This document shows, piece after piece, positions 52,256-59,254 of a stretch of 64,000 nt of DNA (positions are counted from its first letter, which is position 1; the number at the start of each line of letters is the position of its first letter). This DNA comes from Hymenobacter sp. BT730 (lineage in GTDB: Bacteria; Bacteroidota; Bacteroidia; Cytophagales; Hymenobacteraceae). A program made the translations under genes and the position numbers. The DNA lies in NCBI RefSeq assembly GCF_030542105.1, contig NZ_JAUOFB010000001.1, positions 186,001 to 250,000 on the forward strand, written 5' to 3'. The notes beneath the pieces were generated by a model. It was given only the letters and a program-made list of their open reading frames with translations, had not been told where the DNA came from and did no database searches.

Positions 52256-53461
52256 CTATTCCCCGTTCAAAATCACCCGGAACGTAGTACCCCGTCCTAC
52301 CTCGCTCCATTTCACGAAGAGGCGGCCTTTGTGGTAATTCTCAATAATGCGCTTAGCCAGCGCTAACCCCAAGCCCCAACCGCGCTTTTTGGTGGTGAAG
52401 CCTGGCAGGAAAACCCGGTCTATCTTGCTCTTGGGAATGCCTTTGCCGGTATCCGTAATATCAATGGCAATCTGGGACTTGTTCCGGGCCGGGCGGCGCA
52501 GATGAATGGTAATGCTGCCGCGCCCGTCCATGGCATCAATGGCGTTTTTGCAGATATTTTCGATTACCCAGTCAAACAGCGGCACATTCACCTGGGCGGG
52601 CGTGTCGGTGGGCAGGTCCGTGCGGATTTCGAAGGTTACTTTCTTCGATACCCGGCTTTGCAGGTAGGCAATGGCGTTTTGCGTGACGCGCAGGATGTTC
52701 TCATCCTTTAGAATCGGTACTGAGCCAATATTGCTGAAGCGCTCCGTAATGATTTCCAGGCGGCGCACATCCTTACCCAGCTCGTCTACAATGGGCTCGT
52801 TCTTAAACTTCTCGCTCTCCTTCAGATATGTGTGCCAGGCCATGAGGCTACTGAGCGGCGTGCCTAGCTGGTGGGCAGTTTCCTTGGCCAGGCCCACCCA
52901 CACGCGGTTTTGCTCGGCCCGGCGCGAGTAGCTGAAGGTGAAGTAGGCAATAACGCTCAGGCAGCCAATTACGGCCAGCTGCACCAGCGGGTAGGTGCGC
53001 AGCTGAGCCAGCAGCACGGAGTCTTTATAATAGATGTAGTTGCGCAGCCCCGCGCCCAGCTCCACCACAATGGGCGGGTGCTGGCTTTTCATAATCTGGA
53101 TTTCGCGCTGCAACAGCGCTAGGCGCTGCGCCTCACTCAGCCGCTTGGGCACATCCATATTCTTGGCATCCAGCGGGTAGCCGTTGCCATCGGTAAAGAT
53201 GATGGGAATGGTCTTGTTGGCGTTGATGATTTCCTCGAACACGAAATTGGTGTTCGAGTCCACCTCGGAGTTGATGATAAACCGCTGAGCCTTGGCGTAG
53301 AGGTCTATCTGCTGCTGCTCCCGCTCGGAAAGGCGCTGCACCAGCAGGTTGGTGTACACAACAGTGGCCCCCGCCACGAGCAGCGCCACGGCTACAATGG
53401 CAAGCTTGATGCGGGATTTCTGGTCGTAGATGGGGAGAACGGGAAGCACAGGGAATATCAA
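52256..53461 (-). CDS. Orphan membrane sensor histidine kinase
   Basis: This 401-residue kinase starts at TTG 53461; an in-frame stop lies just upstream. Two membrane helices (about 16-40 and 155-180) frame a periplasmic sensor region of about 110 residues. The phosphoacceptor segment is WVGLAKETAHQLGTPLSSLMAW. ATP-binding boxes follow: N box VIENICKNAIDAMDG, G1 ITDTGKGIP, and G2 GWGLGLALAKRII. A His-Gln-Leu-Gly-Thr-Pro phosphoacceptor motif is shared with certain Bacteroidota kinases. No response regulator gene is next to it. hemA is divergent across 290 bases. Confidence 0.88.
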   Translation of the reverse strand: MIFPVLPVLPIYDQKSRIKLAIVAVALLVAGATVVYTNLLVQRLSEREQQQIDLYAKAQRFIINSEVDSNTNFVFEEIINANKTIPIIFTDGNGYPLDAKNMDVPKRLSEAQRLALLQREIQIMKSQHPPIVVELGAGLRNYIYYKDSVLLAQLRTYPLVQLAVIGCLSVIAYFTFSYSRRAEQNRVWVGLAKETAHQLGTPLSSLMAWHTYLKESEKFKNEPIVDELGKDVRRLEIITERFSNIGSVPILKDENILRVTQNAIAYLQSRVSKKVTFEIRTDLPTDTPAQVNVPLFDWVIENICKNAIDAMDGRGSITIHLRRPARNKSQIAIDITDTGKGIPKSKIDRVFLPGFTTKKRGWGLGLALAKRIIENYHKGRLFVKWSEVGRGTTFRVILNGE

Positions 53462-53751
53462 AAGGGCTTAAAGCCAACTAGGGGGCTTTGTCGTATGGTA
53501 CGAAAGTACGGGCTTCGCTGACTTGGCCGCTTTTCCAGGGGCCAAGCCACTCAACGTACCTACCTCACATAATGATGTGAAAACCGGCTGGTGAAAAGAT
53601 GATTTTAGTCACCCGCCCGGAACAAAATGCCCTGTATTGCGCTTTTTAAGCATTGTTTTAGGTGTGCCAGGCAACGCTTATGAAGTAGTAGCTAGTATCC
53701 TAACCGATTGCACCGTAATTTTGCCTCCTACAATACGCACTAGCACCTGCT
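53462..53751. other. Intergenic region between the kinase gene and hemA
   Basis: About 290 bases with no supported gene. It must contain the promoters of the two divergent genes. A TAATTTTG box (53716-53723) points toward hemA and matches TAnnTTTG. Nothing else definite is seen. Confidence 0.45.
53716..53723 (+). promoter_or_regulatory. Candidate -7 element of hemA
   Basis: TAATTTTG fits TAnnTTTG exactly and lies 28 bases before the hemA start. A -33 TTG at the standard distance is not evident. Confidence 0.45.
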
Positions 53752-55023
53752 ATGCTCCACCCGTTCAAGGCCATTAGTCTTTCCTTCAAAAAAGCCCCGC
53801 TGGAAATTCGGGAGCTGATTTCGTTGGATGAGGCTGCCTGCCGCCGCTTTCTACACACCCTGCACCACGACCTGGGCCTTTCCGACCTGCTCGTGCTGAG
53901 TACCTGCAACCGGACTGAGGTATACTACGCCGCCGACCGTGACCAGAGCCCCGCTATTATTGAGGCGCTGGGCCAGCTGAAAGGCATTGCCGATAGCACA
54001 CCCTACTACCCTTATTTCGACCTGCTCAATACCTATGAGGAGGCCGTACAGCATCTCTTTGAGGTGTCGATGGGCCTGGATGCCCAGGTAGTAGGCGACC
54101 TGCAAATCAGCAACCAGGTCAAAATGGCCTATCAGTGGTCGGCTGATGAAGACGCCGCCGGGCCCTTCCTGCACCGCGTGCTGCACACCGTATTCTTCAC
54201 CAACAAGCGCGTGCAGCAGGAAACCTCCTTCCGCGACGGCGCGGCCTCTACTTCCTACGCGGCCCTGGAACTAGTAGAAGAGCTGACCACCGACGTGGCT
54301 AACCCGCGCGTGCTGGTCGTTGGCCTGGGCGAGATTGGCGCCGATGTGTGCCGCCACCTCGGCGACAGCAAGCTCTTCACCGACGTGACTATCTGCAACC
54401 GCACCCGCAGCAAAGCCGAAGCGCTGGCCGAGGAGTGCGGCGTGAAAGTGCTGGACTTCGAAAACCTGGTAGAAGGCCTGAAGGAAGCTGACGTTATTAT
54501 CTCCTCCATTGCCCGCGACGAGCCCTTCTTTACCCGCGACATGGTAGAGCGGCTGGATGTGCTCAGCTACAAATTCTTTATCGATCTGTCCGTACCGCGC
54601 AGCATTGAGGCCGAGGTAGAAAACGTGCCCGGCGTGTTGGTCTATAATATCGATGCTATTCACAGCAAGGCCAGCGCCGCCCTGGAGCAGCGCCTGGCGG
54701 CTGTGCCGCACGTGCGCGCCATCATTGCCGAAAGCATTGCCGGCCTCTCCGATTGGACGAAGGAAATGATGGTGTCCCCCATTATTCAGCGCATGAAAGC
54801 GGGCCTGGAGCAACTGCGCCAGGAAGAGATGGACCGCATCCAGAAGAAGGTATCGGCCGAAGAAGCCAAGCGCCTCGACGACATTACCCGCTCCCTGATG
54901 CAGAAAGTGCTGAAGCAGCGTGTCCTGCAGTTAAAAGCAGTATGCCGCCGCGACGACGCTGAGCAGCTCATCGATGTGCTGACCGAAATGTTTGATCTGG
55001 AAAAGCAGCCTACGGCTTCGTAA
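53752..55023 (+). CDS. hemA: Glutamyl-tRNA reductase (HemA)
   Basis: This 423-residue enzyme carries out the first committed step of C5 haem synthesis: it reduces glutamyl-tRNA to glutamate-1-semialdehyde with NADPH. The catalytic Cys is C52 in VLSTCNRTEVYY. The N-terminal domain also has EVSMGLDAQVVGDLQISNQV. The NADPH domain shows RVLVVGLGEIGADVCRHLGD, TICNRTRSKAEALAEE and FIDLSVPRSIEAEVENVPGV. A helical dimerisation domain ends the protein. Only hemA of the haem pathway is in the window. It ends at a strong terminator. Confidence 0.96.
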   Translation: MLHPFKAISLSFKKAPLEIRELISLDEAACRRFLHTLHHDLGLSDLLVLSTCNRTEVYYAADRDQSPAIIEALGQLKGIADSTPYYPYFDLLNTYEEAVQHLFEVSMGLDAQVVGDLQISNQVKMAYQWSADEDAAGPFLHRVLHTVFFTNKRVQQETSFRDGAASTSYAALELVEELTTDVANPRVLVVGLGEIGADVCRHLGDSKLFTDVTICNRTRSKAEALAEECGVKVLDFENLVEGLKEADVIISSIARDEPFFTRDMVERLDVLSYKFFIDLSVPRSIEAEVENVPGVLVYNIDAIHSKASAALEQRLAAVPHVRAIIAESIAGLSDWTKEMMVSPIIQRMKAGLEQLRQEEMDRIQKKVSAEEAKRLDDITRSLMQKVLKQRVLQLKAVCRRDDAEQLIDVLTEMFDLEKQPTAS

Positions 55024-55041
55024 GCCAGCTATTCCAGCCCT

Positions 55042-55090
55042 AAAAACAATGCCCCGCTTCCGGTTAAACCAGAAGCGGGGCATTGTTTTT
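55042..55090. terminator. Terminator after hemA
   Basis: A perfect 19-base stem (55042-55060 with 55072-55090) begins with an A-run and ends with a T-run. It lies 18 bases past the hemA stop and could also serve the convergent regulator gene. Confidence 0.87.
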
Positions 55091-55158
55091 CACAAAAGAC
55101 AAAGGCACCAGTAGTGCCTTTATCCTACTTCTTGCTGAAGTAGAAGCGTCTCAGAAAA

Positions 55159-55467
55159 CTACAGCGTATCGCAGCAGTCTTCAAGAGAATCAATCACGTC
55201 CAATAATTTGGGGATTGACAGGGAGTAGTAGATTTTGGTGCCCACCTTGAAAGAGGACAAAATGCCCCGATCCTTGAGCGTAATAAGGTGTTGAGAAGCT
55301 ATAGCCTGCGGTAAATCCAGATTACGGTAGATTTCCGTGACAGTCATCTTTTCTTCCTTACCCAGCAGATCGACGATGGCCAGGCGCTTGGGGTGAGCCA
55401 GCACCTTCAGCATCGCAGCAGCCTTATCTACCTTCTTCGATTCGACGCGAGAAAGCAATGGTTTCAT
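55159..55467 (-). CDS. ArsR-family winged helix transcriptional regulator
   Basis: This protein of about 102 residues carries an ArsR-type winged helix: MLKVLAHPKRLAIVDLLGKE, then MTVTEIYRNLDLPQAIASQH as the recognition helix region, and the wing GILSSFKVGTKIYYSLS. ATG at 55467 is used; the extension to 55524 is less likely. The CVC metal-binding box of the ArsR/SmtB sensors is absent. Two adjacent Cys occur at the C-terminus (EDCCDTL), which might sense thiol oxidation or metal; this is inference. It is divergent from the amino-acid dehydrogenase gene, 243 bases away, which could be its target. Confidence 0.85.
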   Translation of the reverse strand: MKPLLSRVESKKVDKAAAMLKVLAHPKRLAIVDLLGKEEKMTVTEIYRNLDLPQAIASQHLITLKDRGILSSFKVGTKIYYSLSIPKLLDVIDSLEDCCDTL

Positions 55468-55665
55468 AAACAAGTACAAAAATGAACGACGGGAGGAGCG
55501 AAGTATGGCTAATACGCTATACACCTAGTGCAAAGTTCCTACAGTAACGAAAGTGGCCGGTAAAAAGATTTGTAGAATTTAATTTTTGTTGTGCTTTTTC
55601 AGGTATCGATTGTCTTCCTAAAAGACAATAACAGCAAGAATCGGGCTAGCTCGCCTCTGGCTGCT

Positions 55666-55673
55666 TACCTTTG
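55666..55673 (+). promoter_or_regulatory. Candidate -7 element of the amino-acid dehydrogenase gene
   Basis: TACCTTTG matches the consensus exactly and lies 37 bases before the ATG at 55711. No clear -33 TTG is found, and the region could be controlled by the divergent ArsR-type regulator. Confidence 0.45.
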
Positions 55674-55710
55674 CCGAAATATTATTTTCCCCACCCACCC
55701 TAAATAGAGT

Positions 55711-56937
55711 ATGCGCGACCTGCTGGCAAAGTTTGAGAACAAGCGTCCGGAAATCGTTTTTGAATGGAAAGATGCGGAAACCGAGGCCGAGGGCTGGGTA
55801 GTAATCAACTCCTTACGGGGCGGCGCCGCCGGTGGGGGCACGCGCATGCGTAAAGGCCTGGACAAGCGTGAAGTAGAAAGTCTGGCCAAAACCATGGAGG
55901 TGAAATTCACCGTCTCAGGCCCGGCCATTGGCGGCGCTAAGTCCGGCATCAACTTCGACCCGCAGGATCCGCGCAAGCGCGGCGTGCTGGAGCGCTGGTA
56001 TCGCGCCGTTATTCCGCTGCTGAAAAGCTACTACGGCACCGGCGGCGACCTGAACGTGGACGAAATCCATGACGTAATTCCAATAACGGAGGACTATGGC
56101 CTGTGGCACCCACAAGAAGGGATTGTTAATGGCCACTACCGCGCCACCGAGCCCCAGAAAATTCAGAAAATTGGCCAGCTGCGCCAGGGCGTAGTGAAAG
56201 TGGTAGAAGATGAGAAATTCACTCCTGACCGTGCCCGCCGTTACACCATAGCTGACCTGATTACGGGCTACGGCGTAGCCGAGGCCGTGCGCCACTACTA
56301 TGAGTTGTGGGGCGGCGGGTTGCAAGGCAAGCGCGCTATCATCCAGGGTTGGGGTAATGTGGGCGCGGCGGCCGCGTACTACCTCTCCCAGCAGGGCGTG
56401 CGCGTCACCGGCATTATTGACCGCAGTGGTGGTTTGCTGCGCGAAGAAGGCTTTTCCTTTGAGGAAGTGCGGGACCTGTTCCTGCGCCGTGAGAACAACA
56501 CCCTGGTGGCCGATGATCTGCTGAGCTTTGAGGAAGTGAACCGCCGGATCTGGACCTCGGGCGCGGAGATTTTCATTCCAGCCGCAGCTTCCCGTCTGGT
56601 GACCAGCACGCAGATAGAGCAACTAACCGGCGCCGGGCTGGAGGTTATCAGCTGTGGAGCCAACGTGCCTTTCCAGGACCCCGAAATCTTCTTTGGCGCC
56701 ACCGGCGAGTACGCCGACCAGCATGTATCCGTCATCCCCGATTTTATTGCCAACTGCGGCATGGCCCGGGTTTTCGCCTACCTGATGGAAACCAACGTGG
56801 AAATCACCGACGAAGCCATTTTCGGCGACACATCCCGCATTATCCGCTCGGCGCTGGCCCGCACCCGGCAGCAGGGCAACCAGCGCACGGGTATTGCCAT
56901 GAAATCATTCGAGCTGGCTCTGCGCCAGTTGGTATAA
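55711..56937 (+). CDS. Glu/Leu/Phe/Val dehydrogenase family protein (second copy)
   Basis: This 408-residue amino-acid dehydrogenase is diverged from the enzyme at 37866-39155. The N-terminal domain has INSLRGGAAGGGTRMRKGLD and the catalytic-Lys segment GPAIGGAKSGINFDPQDP. An inserted GGDLNVDEIHDVIPITEDYG follows, and the Rossmann domain has IIQGWGNVGAAAAYYLSQQG. ISCGANVPFQD and IPDFIANCGMARVFAYLME close the substrate side. The family uses Glu, Leu, Phe or Val; the substrate of this branch is not clear. A 16-base-arm hairpin follows the stop and the MscS gene starts 74 bases later. Confidence 0.87.
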   Translation: MRDLLAKFENKRPEIVFEWKDAETEAEGWVVINSLRGGAAGGGTRMRKGLDKREVESLAKTMEVKFTVSGPAIGGAKSGINFDPQDPRKRGVLERWYRAVIPLLKSYYGTGGDLNVDEIHDVIPITEDYGLWHPQEGIVNGHYRATEPQKIQKIGQLRQGVVKVVEDEKFTPDRARRYTIADLITGYGVAEAVRHYYELWGGGLQGKRAIIQGWGNVGAAAAYYLSQQGVRVTGIIDRSGGLLREEGFSFEEVRDLFLRRENNTLVADDLLSFEEVNRRIWTSGAEIFIPAAASRLVTSTQIEQLTGAGLEVISCGANVPFQDPEIFFGATGEYADQHVSVIPDFIANCGMARVFAYLMETNVEITDEAIFGDTSRIIRSALARTRQQGNQRTGIAMKSFELALRQLV

Positions 56938-56947
56938 CCAGGCAGTA

Positions 56948-56991
56948 GCTGCCCGCGGCTTTTCTCTAATCTAAGGAAAGCCGCAGGCAGC
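56948..56991 (+). terminator. Hairpin after the second amino-acid dehydrogenase gene
   Basis: A 16-base stem with a mismatch and a wobble pair (56948-56963 with 56976-56991) lies ten bases past the stop. No strong T-run follows it, so transcription may partly continue into the MscS gene. Confidence 0.5.
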
Positions 56992-57011
56992 AAAGCCTCT
57001 GAACTCTTACT

Positions 57012-58160
57012 ATGCTTCTTCAGGATTTTCTACATCAGCGCTTTCTTGGGAATGATGTGCAGGCCTATTTGTGGTGCCTGGGCATTTTGCTGTTTGGCTA
57101 CCTCTTCAAACGGCTGCTGTCCAAGCTGCTGTCCAAGCTGGTATTTCGGGCCATTCGCAAGCGCACAGAAGGAGTTTCGGAGCAGCAGTTTCAGGCCTTA
57201 CTGATCCAGCCGCTGTCAGTCGTTATTTTCCTGATTACGGCCTACTTTGCCTTTCAGGTGCTTGACTATCCAGTGCGCAGTTCAGAGCTGGCCCGTAATG
57301 AGCCCTGGCCGCAGGTGGCCTTATTTCGCCTGTTTCAGCTGGCTGTGTTTATGGGAGTGGGCTGGATTGGCCTGCGGCTGATTGACTTTGTGGTGCTCGT
57401 GTTTCAGCGCCGCGCCGAAACCACGCCCTCCCGCCTCAACAATCAGCTGATTCCCTTCGCCAAGGACCTGCTGAAAGTACTGGTGCTCTCGCTCACATTC
57501 CTGCTGATGCTGAGCCGGGTATTTGGTGTAAACGTTACGGCGCTGATTGGCGGTCTGGGCATTGGTGGTCTGGCCGTGGCTTTCGCCGCCAAAGAGAGCC
57601 TGGAAAATCTCATTGCCTCGTTCACCATTTTCCTGGACCGCCCCTTTGCCGTGGGCGACCTAGTAGAAGTAGGCGGCGTAACGGGTACCGTAGAGAAAGT
57701 AGGCTTCCGCAGCACTCGGCTGCGCACTGCCGAAAAGAGCTTTGTGACGGTGCCCAACAAATCCATGATTGATAAGCCGCTCGATAACCTGTCGTTGCGC
57801 ACGGCGCGCCGCGTAAGCTTTACGCTGGCGCTCAGCCACGCCACCACCAGCGAGCAGCTCCGCCAGATCATCAAGGAGGCCCACCGCATGATTCAGGCGC
57901 ACAAGCTTACCACGCCGGAGGTGCAGATTAAATTCTCTGCCCTCACGCCCACGGCCAAGGAAGTAACGGTGCAGTACTTCGTGGAAACCGTGGATTACGA
58001 TGAATACCTGGCCGTGAAGGAAGACCTTAACTACTGCCTGGTAGAAATTGTGGAGCAGTTTGGCGGCAACTTCGTGAGCAGCAATACCACGCTGGTGCAA
58101 CTGGCTAATCAGGACCCGCTCCGCGGTCTGCAATCCAGTCAACAGCCCTTGGTTAGCTAA
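57012..58160 (+). CDS. MscS-family mechanosensitive ion channel
   Basis: This 382-residue channel opens under membrane tension to release solutes during osmotic downshock. Three to four helices come first (about 15-35, 65-85, 100-130, 155-175). The pore-lining TM3 region ALIGGLGIGGLAVAFAAKES follows, with Gly/Ala packing. The cytoplasmic β-domain shows FLDRPFAVGDLVEVGGVTGT and VGFRSTRLRTAEKSFVTVPN. The C-terminal α/β domain ends the protein. ATG at 57012 is followed at once by a hydrophobic stretch. A terminator follows. Confidence 0.93.
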   Translation: MLLQDFLHQRFLGNDVQAYLWCLGILLFGYLFKRLLSKLLSKLVFRAIRKRTEGVSEQQFQALLIQPLSVVIFLITAYFAFQVLDYPVRSSELARNEPWPQVALFRLFQLAVFMGVGWIGLRLIDFVVLVFQRRAETTPSRLNNQLIPFAKDLLKVLVLSLTFLLMLSRVFGVNVTALIGGLGIGGLAVAFAAKESLENLIASFTIFLDRPFAVGDLVEVGGVTGTVEKVGFRSTRLRTAEKSFVTVPNKSMIDKPLDNLSLRTARRVSFTLALSHATTSEQLRQIIKEAHRMIQAHKLTTPEVQIKFSALTPTAKEVTVQYFVETVDYDEYLAVKEDLNYCLVEIVEQFGGNFVSSNTTLVQLANQDPLRGLQSSQQPLVS

Positions 58161-58174
58161 GCCCAAGGCATAAA

Positions 58175-58207
58175 AAAGCGCTGGTAGTCTCAGACTACCG
58201 GCGCTTT
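58175..58207. terminator. Bidirectional terminator between the MscS and TerB-like genes
   Basis: A 16-base stem (58175-58190 with 58192-58207, one G-U pair) with an almost absent loop is preceded by A residues and lies between convergent genes. Confidence 0.7.
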
Positions 58208-58234
58208 CTGCGTTTATCAGGAGGTACGGCGCGG

Positions 58235-59152
58235 CTAGCGGCCACCAAGCAACCCGCCGAGCAGGCTGCCTATGCCGCCACCCATAAGCCCACCCAGGCC
58301 GGTACCACCCGCACTGCGGGGCGCCGAGCCCGGCCGGCCACCCAGGCCACCCAGAATAGAAACCAGGGATCCTAAACCGCCACTACCTACGTGCGTACCC
58401 TGTTGCGGATAGTTGGCTCCGTAAGGGTCACTAGCTGCCCGCTGGTTGCCCCCGAGCACGCCACTGAGCAGGCCACCACCTAACAGACCACCTAACAGGC
58501 CACCCATAGAGCTACCACCACCCATGGCACCGCCCAACAGGCCGCCCATAGTGCTGCCACCACCGCCCATCATGCCACCCATGCCGCCGGTGTTGTTGCG
58601 GTTGCCGCCCATCATGCCGGAAAGTACCATGGGCGCTACCACGCCCAGCAGGCCGCCCAGCAGAGCACCTTTGGGAATACCTACGCTGTCCAGCTTATCG
58701 GTAATGCCGTTGAGGAAGCCTTTTTTGGCCGGGTCGCTGGCATCGTGCGGTACCTGGGCCGCCTGGTCTACTACCTGCTCCAGCGTGTGGGTTTGCTGAG
58801 GGCTGATGCCCAGGTAGGCGGATATTTTATTGACCATGGCCTCCTCGTCGTTGGCATACGCCCCATCGGCGCGGGCAAAGCTGATGAGGTCCGTCACGAG
58901 GGAAAAGCGCAGGTCACTGTTGCGCAAGGCATCCAGATTAGCTTTTACGCTTTCGTTGGTAGAGTCTTTGGCAGCCGCTATTACCTGCTGGGTAGCGCCG
59001 CCGCTCAGACCGGCCGTATGGGCCAGCTGCTGCAGGAATTCTACCTCTACCGCCGAGGCTTCGCGGTCGGCGGAGGCCAAGCTGGCAATAACGCTGATAT
59101 AAGCTGTCTTTTCTTCTTCGGAGTACTGCTGCAGCAGTTGATTATCGTTCAT
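58235..59152 (-). CDS. TerB-like protein with Gly/Met-rich C-terminus
   Basis: This 305-residue protein has an N-terminal helical domain of about 135 residues (SEEEKTAYISVIASLASADR, VTDLISFARADGAYANDEEA) that fits the TerB/DjlA-like α-fold with paired acidic residues. A hydrophobic stretch LLGGLLGVVAPMVLSGMMGG follows. The last ~120 residues are glycine-rich repeats (GGLLGG, MGGGSS). These glycine-zipper-like repeats resemble membrane-inserting or self-assembling segments. TerB proteins are linked to tellurite and stress responses, but no other ter gene is near. The function is unknown. Confidence 0.7.
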   Translation of the reverse strand: MNDNQLLQQYSEEEKTAYISVIASLASADREASAVEVEFLQQLAHTAGLSGGATQQVIAAAKDSTNESVKANLDALRNSDLRFSLVTDLISFARADGAYANDEEAMVNKISAYLGISPQQTHTLEQVVDQAAQVPHDASDPAKKGFLNGITDKLDSVGIPKGALLGGLLGVVAPMVLSGMMGGNRNNTGGMGGMMGGGGSTMGGLLGGAMGGGSSMGGLLGGLLGGGLLSGVLGGNQRAASDPYGANYPQQGTHVGSGGLGSLVSILGGLGGRPGSAPRSAGGTGLGGLMGGGIGSLLGGLLGGR

Positions 59153-59254
59153 ATCAGGGGGAGGGTTGGGTGTTGAAATTAACTATAGCCCTCCTTAACG
59201 CGCCCTGTGTTGGAATGTTGACCTCGACGTTTGTTTTGACCTGATCCTATACTT

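Noticed and set aside
58440-58620. Short repeated units suggesting a CRISPR array or tandem DNA repeat
   Set aside because: The units are irregular and follow the reading frame of a Gly/Met-rich protein tail; no regular spacers exist.
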